Under the pieces are notes generated by a model. That model did no database searches. It had not been told where the DNA came from and was given only the letters and a program-made list of their open reading frames with translations. Below, piece after piece: positions 14,354 through 22,585 of a stretch of 43,382 nucleotides of DNA. Positions within the stretch are counted from its first letter, which is position 1; each line of letters opens with the position of its first letter. The stretch is taken from assembly GCA_964440795.1 (NCBI GenBank), contig CAYTTQ010000016.1:1-43382 (forward strand), read 5' to 3'. The position numbers and the translations under genes are program-made. The DNA comes from C00003060 sp964440795 (GTDB lineage Bacteria; Desulfobacterota; Desulfobacteria; Desulfobacterales; C00003060).

Positions 14354-15148
14354 GTGATCAAACTTGCCATCGTCGGCTGTCTTATTTTCGTCGTGGCTGT
14401 CACCATGACCATGGTCGGCAAAGGCGGCGGAAATTTCTATGTGGTGATTTTGGCGTTAGCCGATGTTCCCATGCACGAAGCCGCCACCACGGGACAGTTC
14501 ATTCTTTTTTGCGCTTCCGTTGCGGGAATGATCGTTTTTCACAAAAACAAGGTGGTTGCATGGCCGTTGGCCGTCTTGATCGGTAGTGTCACAGCTCTCT
14601 CGGCACTGGGAGGGGGCTATTTCTCCCATCTTTTCAGTGGGTCTTCTCTGAAAATAATTTTCGCTATCATGCTTTTTATCGCAGGCGCGATCATGCTGGC
14701 GCCGGTATCGAAAAAAACGTTGTCAGGCAAGGCCCAAAGCCCCGGGTTCTGGCACGTTGAGTCCGGTAACGAAAGCTTCGTTGTCAACCTGTGGCTCGCT
14801 TTACCGGTATCCATGCTAACCGGTTTTGGTTCCGGCATGGTGGGGGTATCGGGAGGCTCCTTTTTGGTGCCCCTGATGGTATTGGCCTGCGGTGTTCCCA
14901 TGTACATAGCGGTCGGAACGGCCACGACACTGATTGCCGCAACGGCGCTCATGGGCTTTTTGGGACATGCGATACAAGGAGATTTCAACCCGTCCTGGGC
15001 TGTTCCCTTGGCCTTCATCACCATTTTGGGCGGGATTCTGGGGGGCAAGTTCGCCCTGAAGACAAAGCCGAAACGACTTAAACAGTTGTTTGCCTATACG
15101 AACTGGGGCGCCGCATTTTTTATGGTTATCAACGCATTGAACACATGA
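14354..15148 (+). CDS. TauE/SafE-family anion exporter
   Basis: An inner-membrane protein of 264 residues, the typical length of the family. Two homologous halves carry the glycine-rich repeats VTMTMVGKGGGNFYVVILAL and GFGSGMVGVSGGSFLVPLMV, with conserved alternating hydrophobic segments elsewhere. GTG at 14354 is taken as the start, with GAGGT ten bases upstream. It is more compact than the paralogue at 7818, lacking the long cytoplasmic insert. It is probably co-transcribed with the rhodanese just upstream. No terminator was found in the 108 bases between it and the convergent biotin operon. Confidence 0.87.
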   Translation: MIKLAIVGCLIFVVAVTMTMVGKGGGNFYVVILALADVPMHEAATTGQFILFCASVAGMIVFHKNKVVAWPLAVLIGSVTALSALGGGYFSHLFSGSSLKIIFAIMLFIAGAIMLAPVSKKTLSGKAQSPGFWHVESGNESFVVNLWLALPVSMLTGFGSGMVGVSGGSFLVPLMVLACGVPMYIAVGTATTLIAATALMGFLGHAIQGDFNPSWAVPLAFITILGGILGGKFALKTKPKRLKQLFAYTNWGAAFFMVINALNT

Positions 15149-15256
15149 CTTTCACCTCGAAAACCTTTGTTTATACGGGAGTGAGCATCTCAAATGCCCA
15201 ATTTTTTTGCCGTAAATATACAGTTGGGTAAATTGTATCCAGCCGGGAAAGTCATT

Positions 15257-16546
15257 CTATAAAGTTTCCACCACCTCAACCATCGCCCGTGTCAACAAAG
15301 CCAAGTCATCATCCTCGATCACGAAGGGAGGCATAACATACACAAGTCTTCCAAACGGCCGTATCCAAACGCCTTTTTCCACAAAGCGCTCTTGTACCGT
15401 GGCCATATCCACCGGCTCCACCATTTCGACCACACCGATGGCGCCCAGAGTCCGAACATCCTTTACTTGGGGAAGCGGCTCAAGCGGGGACAAATCGGCC
15501 CGCAGTTTGTTTTGAATGGCGTGCACGCGCTCTTGCCATGGCGAAGAGAGCAGTAGTTTGATACTCGCCACGGCCACAGCGCAGGCCAACGGGTTTGCCA
15601 TATAGGTCGGGCCGTGCATGAATACCCCGGGATGTCCTGAAGAAATCGCTTCACTGATTTTTTTCGTGGTCAAGGTGGCGGCAAGCGTCATATAGCCCCC
15701 CGTGAGTGCTTTGCCGATGCACATGATGTCGGGTGAAATCCCGGCATGTTCGCAGGCGAACAAAACCCCCGTTCTACCAAAGCCGGTGGCAATTTCATCG
15801 TGGATCAACAAGACATCGTATTGGTCGCAAAGTTTTCCGGCCTCTCTCAGGTACTGCGGCGAATAAAACCGCATGCCGCCGGCTCCCTGGGCAATCGGTT
15901 CGAGAATCAGTGCGGCGATGGTGTCGTGGTGGGTCCGGATCAGATTCTCGAGGCTCTCTATGTCCTTGGGGTCCCATGCGTCCCCGAATCTTGTATGGGG
16001 GGCTTGTGCAAAATAGTGACTTGGCAGGATACCTGTAAACAGGTGGTGCATGCCCGTTACGGGATCACACACGGCCATGGCGCCGGCCGTGTCACCGTGA
16101 TAACCGGATCGTATGGTCAGGAGCTTTTGTTTTTTCGGTTTACCCAGGGCATGCCAATACTGGATGGCCATCTTGAGCGCCACTTCCACCGCCACGGATC
16201 CGGAATCGCAAAAAAAGACCTTTTGAAGCGGCTCAGGGGAAAGATCCGTGAGGAGGAAAGCCAATTCAACGGCCGGTTTATGGGTGAGGCCACCGAACAT
16301 GACATGGGACATTCGGCGGATTTGTCCTGTGGCCGCATCGTTTAACACCGGATGATTATATCCATGAATAGCGGCCCACCAGGAAGACATCCCGTCTACA
16401 AGTTGTCGGCCGTCGGTAAGCTTGATGCGAACCCCACTGGCGGAGTCGACCGGATATACGGGAAGGGGGTGGGTCATGGAGGTATAGGGATGCCAAATAC
16501 GCGCTTTATCTATGGCCAACAGGTCTTGTTCTTCATTTGGTTCCAT
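15257..16546 (-). CDS. bioA: Adenosylmethionine-8-amino-7-oxononanoate aminotransferase
   Basis: BioA converts 8-amino-7-oxononanoate (KAPA) to 7,8-diaminononanoate using SAM as amino donor. The 429-residue protein is a class III PLP aminotransferase: WHPYTSMTHPLPVYPV near the N-terminus, YHGDTAGAMAV, the acidic LLIHDEIATGFGRTG, and the PLP lysine in CIGKALTGGYMTLAATL. These are BioA hallmarks rather than those of generic relatives. GGAGT six bases before the ATG supports the start. It is the last gene of the biotin operon and overlaps bioD by 14 bases. Confidence 0.95.
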   Translation of the reverse strand: MEPNEEQDLLAIDKARIWHPYTSMTHPLPVYPVDSASGVRIKLTDGRQLVDGMSSWWAAIHGYNHPVLNDAATGQIRRMSHVMFGGLTHKPAVELAFLLTDLSPEPLQKVFFCDSGSVAVEVALKMAIQYWHALGKPKKQKLLTIRSGYHGDTAGAMAVCDPVTGMHHLFTGILPSHYFAQAPHTRFGDAWDPKDIESLENLIRTHHDTIAALILEPIAQGAGGMRFYSPQYLREAGKLCDQYDVLLIHDEIATGFGRTGVLFACEHAGISPDIMCIGKALTGGYMTLAATLTTKKISEAISSGHPGVFMHGPTYMANPLACAVAVASIKLLLSSPWQERVHAIQNKLRADLSPLEPLPQVKDVRTLGAIGVVEMVEPVDMATVQERFVEKGVWIRPFGRLVYVMPPFVIEDDDLALLTRAMVEVVETL

Positions 16547-17258
16547 TTTTTACTCCTGCATGGGTCAACGCCCGGTCTATCACTTGATATTGGGCGTCCT
16601 CCGGGGCCGCAAAATCTCCGATCATCCCGATTACCCCGGCAGGGCGGATTCCGGAAAAGGTTTCAATGGCCTCTATATTTTCTCGGACCAGATCCGCAGG
16701 GGTCGCCTGCGGACCGTCGTCCACCATTACGACGCTTTTTGGAAAGATGTCCCGTTGTGCCAAGGCTTCGAGAGATAAGAGGGTATGGTTAATGGTACCC
16801 AGTCCCGCGCGAGCGACAAGGATCACTTCGGCCGTCACCGTCCGGGCAACCTCCACCAATAGGTGGTCGGCGGTTACAGGTACCAATATGCCACCCGACC
16901 CCTCGATGATCAGATGTGAGGTTGTGTCATCGTGCATTAGCTGATCGAGCCGCTGGAAGACCCGGTGGAGGTCGATCCGCTTTCCTTCGTCCCGTGCTGC
17001 AAAGTAGGGGGCTTTGGGATGCCGTAAGCAGTATACGGCGGAGGTCCTGTCAGCCTGCCACGGGAAGTTGCTTAGATGAGTCCGAATAAACCGAGCGTCC
17101 GACCCCGGGTCATCGATATCCGCGCATCCCGTCTGGAAGGGCTTCACATAGGATGGTGTAAAACCCTTTCGACACAGGAACTGCATACACAGGAGGGAAA
17201 CCACCGTTTTTCCGACACCGGTATCCGTGCCCAATATGAAAAAAGACTTCGATGTCAT
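16533..17258 (-). CDS. bioD: Dethiobiotin synthetase
   Basis: BioD closes the ureido ring of dethiobiotin using CO2 and ATP. The 241-residue protein has the P-loop FILGTDTGVGKTVVSLL, the substrate lysine region YVKPFQTGC and the conserved IEGSGGILVPVTADHLLVE. Length and motif order are normal. It overlaps bioF by four bases (ATGA) and bioA by 14 bases, so translation is probably coupled. The C-terminus is slightly longer than in E. coli. Confidence 0.95.
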   Translation of the reverse strand: MTSKSFFILGTDTGVGKTVVSLLCMQFLCRKGFTPSYVKPFQTGCADIDDPGSDARFIRTHLSNFPWQADRTSAVYCLRHPKAPYFAARDEGKRIDLHRVFQRLDQLMHDDTTSHLIIEGSGGILVPVTADHLLVEVARTVTAEVILVARAGLGTINHTLLSLEALAQRDIFPKSVVMVDDGPQATPADLVRENIEAIETFSGIRPAGVIGMIGDFAAPEDAQYQVIDRALTHAGVKNGTK

Positions 17259-18400
17259 GGCATGTGTTCCATCGTTTCTTTTAAGGTGTCCACAAACGTC
17301 GTAACATCCTTTTCATCGTGAAGTGCGCTCATGGAGATGCGCAAAATGGCCCGTCCCAGGGGCACAGTGGGATATCTGGCGGAGAATACGAAACATCCCT
17401 TCTCAAGTAGGGTTTCAGAGATATTGGCGGCCGTTTCTTCGTCTCCGATTTCAAGACGGATAATGTGGGCCTCGCCCCCGACTTTGAATCCGCTTTGTCT
17501 CAGTTTTTCCTTCATGATGCGGCTTATACCGTCCAGGGCTTTGCGTGCCCCGTCGCTTTCTTCTATGAATTCGAGTAGGTCTGTTGCGGAAGCCGCATGG
17601 GCCGGTGGCAAGGTGGTTGAATAGATGAGCGCCGGGGCGTAATTGATGAGATAATCTTTCATTTTTCGGGGTAACAAAATAAACGCACCAAACAGGCCCA
17701 AGGCCTTGCCGAAGGTCCCGACCGCCACGTCGGCCACACGTCCGGCGATACCCCGTCCGCCTTTTCCCATGGCCCCGAATGCATGGGCCTCGTCGACTAC
17801 GGCGAGAAATCCCCGGGCTTTCTTTAACTTTTCCAAGGCGGATACGTTAAGCAGGTCTCCGTCCATACTGAACAGAGATTCAGTGAGTACGGCCGTTTTG
17901 TCGGTCTTCTTGCTTACAAGCCGCTTTTCCAGGTGAGATATGGCATTATGGTTATATCCAAATCGATCGGCCGAACTCAGGCGAAGGCCGGTTACGGCAC
18001 TGGCATGGATATGTTTGTCGTATAGGACGGTATCGCCCTTTTCGAAGAGCGTGGAGATGAGCGCCATGTTGGCCTGATAGCCGCTGGGGAAGAAGAGTGC
18101 CGCCTCATAGCCGAAATACCGGGCATAAGCCTCTTCGGCCCGGTTGATCACATCATGGTTGCCGCAAACCAGCCGGGAAGAGGAGGCGGAACTTCCGTAG
18201 TATTGAAAATGTCTTGCCACCCGTTTGGCCATACGTTCGGATGTGCCCAGGCCCAAATAGTCGTTGGCCGAGAAATTCAGGACCGTCCTGCCTTCGATGC
18301 GCAGATATTTGCCCGCCCTTGACTCGACTCGGGGCGGATCCCGGTACAAACCGTGTCGCCGTTTCAGCGAGAGCTTTTTGTCAAATCTTGCGTCAAACAT
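17255..18400 (-). CDS. bioF: 8-amino-7-oxononanoate synthase
   Basis: BioF condenses a pimeloyl thioester with alanine to give KAPA. The protein has 381 residues with alpha-oxoamine synthase motifs: NFSANDYLGLGTSERM, GSSASSRLVCGNHDV, VVDEAHAFGAMGKGGRG and the PLP lysine in VGTFGKALGLFGAF. Family members also include KBL and ALAS, but length and operon position make BioF secure. Its start lies inside the hotdog B gene (37-bp overlap). Whether it prefers pimeloyl-ACP or pimeloyl-CoA is not visible, though the neighbouring ACP gene suggests ACP. Confidence 0.94.
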   Translation of the reverse strand: MFDARFDKKLSLKRRHGLYRDPPRVESRAGKYLRIEGRTVLNFSANDYLGLGTSERMAKRVARHFQYYGSSASSSRLVCGNHDVINRAEEAYARYFGYEAALFFPSGYQANMALISTLFEKGDTVLYDKHIHASAVTGLRLSSADRFGYNHNAISHLEKRLVSKKTDKTAVLTESLFSMDGDLLNVSALEKLKKARGFLAVVDEAHAFGAMGKGGRGIAGRVADVAVGTFGKALGLFGAFILLPRKMKDYLINYAPALIYSTTLPPAHAASATDLLEFIEESDGARKALDGISRIMKEKLRQSGFKVGGEAHIIRLEIGDEETAANISETLLEKGCFVFSARYPTVPLGRAILRISMSALHDEKDVTTFVDTLKETMEHMP

Positions 18401-18852
18401 GCAAATATCCTTTGATAGTGATTTGCCAGGCGTTCCCGTCTAAAACGCTCATCATAGTTCAAGGTGCCAAAGACCAGTCGTCCTTTCAGGCAATCCCGGT
18501 TTCTGCTTGTTGCGCGTAGGGTATAGGAAAAGGCCCGTTTGCTCTCAGCTGTAAGTGATCCGTAGAGTTGATAGGATCCGCGTAAGGGAGATGTTTCTAA
18601 GATCTCCAGGTGAGGGATAAGCAGTAAGAAGCAGTGCTTTTTGAATGCCGTGATAAACCGCACGTGGAGGGCCCCCAGCTGAGCCAGGGATTCGATCGCC
18701 ATGGCGACGGGACAGCCTTCCAGCGTCTTGACGCCCTCAATGTGTCTATTATCAATCGCTGAGATGCGATCAATCATTTTGAAGTCGTCGCGTTTTGTCC
18801 GGATATCTAACCGGATATTTAACCGGATATTTAAATTGATATGTAAATTCAT
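18364..18852 (-). CDS. FabZ-like hotdog protein lacking the catalytic His loop (hotdog B)
   Basis: A 162-residue protein starting at ATGA overlapping the KAS stop. It aligns with FabZ: FKMIDRISAIDNRHIEGVKT corresponds to the entry strand, and AMAIESLAQLGALHVRF to the central helix that carries the catalytic Glu in FabZ. The whole HFPG loop with the catalytic His is missing; the sequence jumps from KTLEGCP straight into the helix. Alone it should not dehydrate. The dehydratase pocket lies at a dimer interface, so it may complete the active site of hotdog A (21216-21539). The N-terminus is odd: an LNIR repeat encoded by a 12-bp tandem repeat. Alternatives are a KAS partner or a thioester-binding scaffold. 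Confidence 0.7.
   Translation of the reverse strand: MNLHINLNIRLNIRLDIRTKRDDFKMIDRISAIDNRHIEGVKTLEGCPVAMAIESLAQLGALHVRFITAFKKHCFLLLIPHLEILETSPLRGSYQLYGSLTAESKRAFSYTLRATSRNRDCLKGRLVFGTLNYDERFRRERLANHYQRIFACLTQDLTKSSR
18799..18846. repeat. 12-bp tandem repeat inside the hotdog B coding sequence
   Basis: CCGGATATTTAA occurs at 18811-18822 and 18823-18834, a one-mismatch copy at 18799-18810 and a degenerate copy at 18835-18846. On the coding strand it specifies repeated L-N-I-R residues near the N-terminus. The period is a multiple of three, so copy-number change would not shift the frame. Confidence 0.85.
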
Positions 18853-20105
18853 GCGGATTCGGATGAGGCCCGGCGGTTCGGGGTCTTCCCTCGGTGGTGC
18901 AAGACCAGCGCACTGTTTTGTCCTCCGAAGCCGAAGTTTTGGACTATCACCCACCGGGGCACCCGGCGGGGAGACCCGGCGGTCGGCTTTCGGACGAAAT
19001 GAACGCCTTCGTGGCATGGTTGAGACAGGTTGCGAATTTCCGGGATGTGGCCTGCCTTCAGACAGGCCAGCAGGATGGCGAGCTCCACGGCACCGCAGGC
19101 GGCGGCGGTGTGCCCGATCCAGGATTTCAAAGCAATGACCGGGGGATGATGTTTTCCATACAACCGATGAATGAGCCCCGCCTCCATATCGTCGTTTAGC
19201 GGCGTGCCCGTCCCGTGTGCCGAGATCAGATCGATTGCCTCCGGAGCCAGTTTTGCCTCATCCAGGGCCGACAACACGGCCTTTTCCGGCCATCGACCCT
19301 CCGGGGCGGGGGCGGTCATGCCGTGACCGTCCAGAGTGCTTCCGTAACCGCATATTTCCGCCAGGGCGGGGACACCTCGCTTTTCGGCATGGTCACCGGC
19401 CTCCAGGAGAATAAACGCCCCGCCCTCTCCGGGAATAAACCCATTTCTTGCCCGGTCAAAAGGTGCGTATTCTAGCTTTGGATTACCCGGGGAGTGAAAC
19501 AACGCCCGGGCCTTTTTATAGGCGAGAATACCGCCGGGACTCAGCCGGGAATCCCCGCCCCCGGCAAGGGCGACGTCCAGGTAGCCAAGGCGAATTCTGC
19601 GAAACGCTTCACCGACGGCCTGAAGCGAAGCGGTGCAAGCGGTGCCTAACGTCAGGCTTTCTCCGTGAATTCCCGCCAGAGAAGAGATAACCGACGTTGC
19701 CGTGTTGGGAAGAAAGCGCAAAATCCATAACGCTTTGAGTTGGTCGGCGTCTAAATGACCTGCGTGAATTTCCGGACACTCGCCGCCCAGATCCAGGTTC
19801 GGACCGGCACCGACAAAAAGCCCCATTCGGGATATCGTTTCCGTGTCCAGCCGGCTCCCGTCCACGGCCTGTAGCGCAGCGGCGACTGAAAAAGCGGCAC
19901 CGCGGTTCAGGTACCGGATGTTCTTGAATCGGCCGGTGAAATCCCTGGCCTCAAACCCCTTTATCGGACAGGTGGCAATATCTGCCTCCGTGGGTGAGCG
20001 TTCAAATGCGACGCGATCCTGCTTGAGGCGGGACACGACGGCCTCCGGCTCGAACCCCAGAGAAGAGATTATCCCTACGGATGTAATGACTACTCGACGT
20101 GGCAT
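18849..20105 (-). CDS. FabF-like beta-ketoacyl-ACP synthase of the biotin operon
   Basis: A KAS II-type condensing enzyme of 418 residues, normal for FabF. The catalytic cysteine is in LGTACTASLQAVGEAF, the two histidines in SAHGTGTPLNDD and GHTAAACGAVE, and the conserved lysine in IALKSWIGH, so the active site is complete. FabF extends acyl-ACP with malonyl-ACP. Inside a biotin operon with ACP, reductase and dehydratase-like genes, the likely job is building the seven-carbon pimeloyl chain. It overlaps the ACP gene by 16 bases and hotdog B by four. What starter it accepts cannot be read from the sequence. Confidence 0.87.
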   Translation of the reverse strand: MPRRVVITSVGIISSLGFEPEAVVSRLKQDRVAFERSPTEADIATCPIKGFEARDFTGRFKNIRYLNRGAAFSVAAALQAVDGSRLDTETISRMGLFVGAGPNLDLGGECPEIHAGHLDADQLKALWILRFLPNTATSVISSLAGIHGESLTLGTACTASLQAVGEAFRRIRLGYLDVALAGGGDSRLSPGGILAYKKARALFHSPGNPKLEYAPFDRARNGFIPGEGGAFILLEAGDHAEKRGVPALAEICGYGSTLDGHGMTAPAPEGRWPEKAVLSALDEAKLAPEAIDLISAHGTGTPLNDDMEAGLIHRLYGKHHPPVIALKSWIGHTAAACGAVELAILLACLKAGHIPEIRNLSQPCHEGVHFVRKPTAGSPRRVPRWVIVQNFGFGGQNSALVLHHRGKTPNRRASSESA

Positions 20106-20458
20106 TGATAGGTCACATAGCTGACCAGGTCTTTAACTTTAAGGACCGGTCCCTGGTCCAGATCCTTGAGAATTTCCGCTATCCGGTCGGCGCCCAGGAA
20201 GGGATATTTTTCCGCGAGCAACGCCGTTTTGTCGGTTGTTTCCCCGGCGGTTTCCAGGTGAAGGCGAAGGTCCAGCAGAAAAATGTCCTCGTCGTCGACC
20301 TCAATGTGAAAGGCCCCACTCAGAGCAACGGCCAGTTCCAAAAAATCAATCGATTCTACTTCCAGGTCCCTGACGAGATAGGTCTCCTCGGTGATGGTTT
20401 CTCGATCCACATCAAGGATTTCTGATAAATAGCTTTTAATCGTGTTAAGTATGTCCAT
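20090..20458 (-). CDS. Dedicated acyl carrier protein with C-terminal extension
   Basis: An acidic 122-residue carrier protein. The first 60 residues are a standard ACP, with DLEVESIDFLELAVAL carrying the serine (about residue 36) that takes phosphopantetheine. Ordinary ACPs have 75-85 residues; here an insertion after FHIEVDDEDIF and an added tail (KDLDQGPVLKVKDLVSYVTY) lengthen it. The gene starts eight bases after the SDR gene and overlaps the KAS gene. Its place between KAS and reductase genes argues that it carries the growing pimeloyl chain separately from the housekeeping ACP. Confidence 0.87.
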   Translation of the reverse strand: MDILNTIKSYLSEILDVDRETITEETYLVRDLEVESIDFLELAVALSGAFHIEVDDEDIFLLDLRLHLETAGETTDKTALLAEKYPFLGADRIAEILKDLDQGPVLKVKDLVSYVTYQCHVE

Positions 20459-20466
20459 TCATGCGC

Positions 20467-21219
20467 TCACTTTGCGGCGCCCCGTCCTTTATCCAGCGTT
20501 ACTGTGGTAGCATTGAATCCTGTCGCACTTTCAGACAGATAAAAGAGAATGGTTTCCGCCACCTCCTTTGTTGTCAGCGGTGTCGTTAAAGATACCCGGG
20601 AAGATGCCTCTGACCGAATATCGCCGATTTTATCCAGATAGGCCTTTCCCCGTCCTGCATCGACGTAACCGAGGCGCAGACTGACCGTTGTGATGCCGTG
20701 ACAGGCGAGCTCCAGGCCCAGGTTTCGATACAGGGCTTCAGAGGCCAGTTTTGAGGCGGCGTAAAAGCCTTGGCCGGGATTGGCTCTTTCCACGGCCGCC
20801 GAGGAGACATAGACCAGGCGCCCGAACTTTTTCTCGAGAAACATCCGGGCTCCTCGCCTTAAGGCTCTCGCGCGGGCGGCGACATTTTCTTCAAAATATC
20901 GCTTCATCTTTTCCGGGTTGCCGGCGCCCACCAGAGACTCAAAATGCCCGTGGGCGAAGTCGACCCAGTAATCGACATGGTTTTCCATGTCAGAGACGGC
21001 GGCGTCGACGGATTCCGATTCGCCCAAGTCGAGGTAAACGGTGTCATATTTGTCCGCGTGTTTCCCCAGGTGTGTGTGTATCCGATTCAGGCCCGTTTGG
21101 TTTCTGAAAGTAAGGCAGGGGTGAAGGCCGCTTTCCATCATGGATTCGGCCAGGCATAGCGCCAGGTCACAGGTGCCGCCCAAGAGCAAGGCCGCATGTC
21201 CGGTAAATCGAAGTCTCAT
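20467..21219 (-). CDS. SDR-family reductase (FabG-like) of the biotin operon
   Basis: A short-chain dehydrogenase of 250 residues. The start at 21219 overlaps the hotdog A stop as ATGA; an upstream in-frame start would lie deep inside that gene. Catalytic residues are visible in VYVSSAAVERANPGQGFYAASK (Ser and Tyr-x3-Lys; the motif is split here as VYVSSAAVE and FYAASK). The nucleotide-binding motif is atypical: LLLGGTCDLALCLAESM instead of TGxxxGIG. It probably reduces the 3-ketoacyl-ACP made by the adjacent KAS. No enoyl reductase is encoded in the operon, so this step must be shared with the main pathway unless this enzyme does both. Confidence 0.83.
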   Translation of the reverse strand: MRLRFTGHAALLLGGTCDLALCLAESMMESGLHPCLTFRNQTGLNRIHTHLGKHADKYDTVYLDLGESESVDAAVSDMENHVDYWVDFAHGHFESLVGAGNPEKMKRYFEENVAARARALRRGARMFLEKKFGRLVYVSSAAVERANPGQGFYAASKLASEALYRNLGLELACHGITTVSLRLGYVDAGRGKAYLDKIGDIRSEASSRVSLTTPLTTKEVAETILFYLSESATGFNATTVTLDKGRGAAK

Positions 21220-21539
21220 GGCCGGAGCCTCCCGGTCACCGATTGCAGACCTTGGGCGTGAAGGGTGCAATCCAGGACGGTCCCGCCTTCTCGCGATTCG
21301 ATGCGGAAATGGGTTTTCCCCGGGGGCACAAACCGGGCGAAGCGAAACCCTTCGATCCGGCAGGTTCCCTGTATCCATCCCTGAGTGATCGCGGTCTCCA
21401 GAAAGGCATGGACGATGAGGCTTCCCGGTACCGCCGGATATCCCGGAAAGTGGTCCTCGTAGATGGCATCTTCGGGGTCAAAATAGAAAGTGCCCTCCAG
21501 TGTCCGGGATGGGTTTGAGGCATCTGTAGGATTAACCAT
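21216..21539 (-). CDS. FabZ-like hotdog protein with Glu-to-His change (hotdog A)
   Basis: A 107-residue hotdog protein. The ATG at 21539 has GGAG at proper distance and overlaps the bioB stop; a GTG six codons upstream is possible but has no such site. The sequence EDHFPGYPAVPGSLIVHAFLE matches FabZ/FabA around the catalytic His, which is kept, but the acidic residue normally found 14 residues later in the helix (IVEA or similar) is His here. On its own it lacks half the catalytic pair. The other hotdog gene of the operon has the reverse defect, suggesting a heterodimeric 3-hydroxyacyl-ACP dehydratase. Confidence 0.78.
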   Translation of the reverse strand: MVNPTDASNPSRTLEGTFYFDPEDAIYEDHFPGYPAVPGSLIVHAFLETAITQGWIQGTCRIEGFRFARFVPPGKTHFRIESREGGTVLDCTLHAQGLQSVTGRLRP

Positions 21540-22515
21540 GGAAACGCTCCATGTCACGGATCATCTCCATGTCCGCTTCTACACTCCGACCCTTCGTGGT
21601 CAGGTAATTGCCGATCATAAGCCCGTTGGCGCCCGCCAAAAAAACCCAGGATTGGTAGTCCTTCAGGGTAATTTCCCGACCCCCGCATATGATAATATCT
21701 TTGCCGGGATTTATGAGTCTGAACAGAGCGATACATTTCAGGGCTTCCCAGGGGGACAGTGGGGTTCGATGAGCGAGCTTGGTTCCGGGTATGGGATTTA
21801 GAAAATTAATGGGTATGCGGTCCACATCAAGCCTGTAAAGGTCGCAGGCCAGTTCCACCCGTTGCTCCCATGTCTCCCCCAACCCCAGGATGCCGCCGCT
21901 GCACACGTGTAGCCCCGCCGACTTAGCGATCTCGACGGTTTCAATGTCATCGGCGTAGGTGTGTGTGGTGCAGATATGGTCAAAAAAACTTTCTGCTGTT
22001 TCGAGATTGTGATGATAGGTGGTGACACCGTTTTCCTTAAGTCTTCGGGCCATTTCCGGGGCTAGGGTGCCAAGCGAAGTGCACACTTCCAGTCGGGTTT
22101 GTTCGGCTATGGACGATGTGGTCTCGGTAATACCAGTCAGCTCTGAATCGCAAATTCGAAGTCCGCTCGTGACAAGGGAGTACCGGGAGGCACCGGCTTT
22201 CCACATAGATTCGGCATCAGCCACCATGAAACTGGGTTCCAACAAAGTGTGGGGCTTGATACCGCTATTGTGATGAGCGGACTGAGCACAGAAGGCACAG
22301 TCTTCGGAACAGGCCCCGGACTTGGCGTTAATAATGGCACAGGTGGAAATGTTGTCTTTTTGAAATCGTTTCGTGACCTTGTGAGCGGCCCAAAGGATGT
22401 CCGTGACATCGCTTTGCCCGCAACCGGCGATGCGGCAAGCCTCTTCATAGCAAAGCGTTGCTCGATCCCCATTGACAAGGTCCTTGGTTATGTTAGCTAT
22501 GGTGGGGTTCAACAT
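21532..22515 (-). CDS. bioB: Biotin synthase
   Basis: BioB is the radical-SAM enzyme that inserts sulfur into dethiobiotin. The 327-residue protein has the Cx3Cx2C cluster motif GACSEDCAFCAQSAHH, then YSLVTSGLRICDSEL, YHHNLETAESFFDHICTTHTY and the arginine-containing core strands of the [2Fe-2S] site region. Length is normal. It is the first gene of the nine-gene operon, 41 bases from the -10 box, and overlaps hotdog A by eight bases. Confidence 0.95.
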   Translation of the reverse strand: MLNPTIANITKDLVNGDRATLCYEEACRIAGCGQSDVTDILWAAHKVTKRFQKDNISTCAIINAKSGACSEDCAFCAQSAHHNSGIKPHTLLEPSFMVADAESMWKAGASRYSLVTSGLRICDSELTGITETTSSIAEQTRLEVCTSLGTLAPEMARRLKENGVTTYHHNLETAESFFDHICTTHTYADDIETVEIAKSAGLHVCSGGILGLGETWEQRVELACDLYRLDVDRIPINFLNPIPGTKLAHRTPLSPWEALKCIALFRLINPGKDIIICGGREITLKDYQSWVFLAGANGLMIGNYLTTKGRSVEADMEMIRDMERFHG

Positions 22516-22556
22516 AATTTTCTTCCAGGGGTGCTCCTTATGGATGCACGTCGGAC

Positions 22557-22585
22557 ACGATAAAGCGGGGCGGGTTGTTTGTCAA
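22557..22585 (-). promoter_or_regulatory. Promoter of the biotin operon
   Basis: On the - strand, TTGACA (22585-22580), exactly 17 bases of spacer and TATCGT (22562-22557) form a sigma-70 promoter directed at bioB. The -35 box is perfect and lies inside the BirA operator, so bound BirA would block polymerase. Confidence 0.75.

Noticed and set aside
18364..19017. Longer hotdog B starting at 19017
   Set aside because: The extra 55 codons lie within the conserved 3' end of the KAS gene, and the ATGA overlap at 18852 is a better start.
20467..21378. Longer SDR gene starting at 21378
   Set aside because: It would run through most of hotdog A in another frame. The ATGA overlap at 21219 matches the coupling style of the operon and gives the normal SDR N-terminus.
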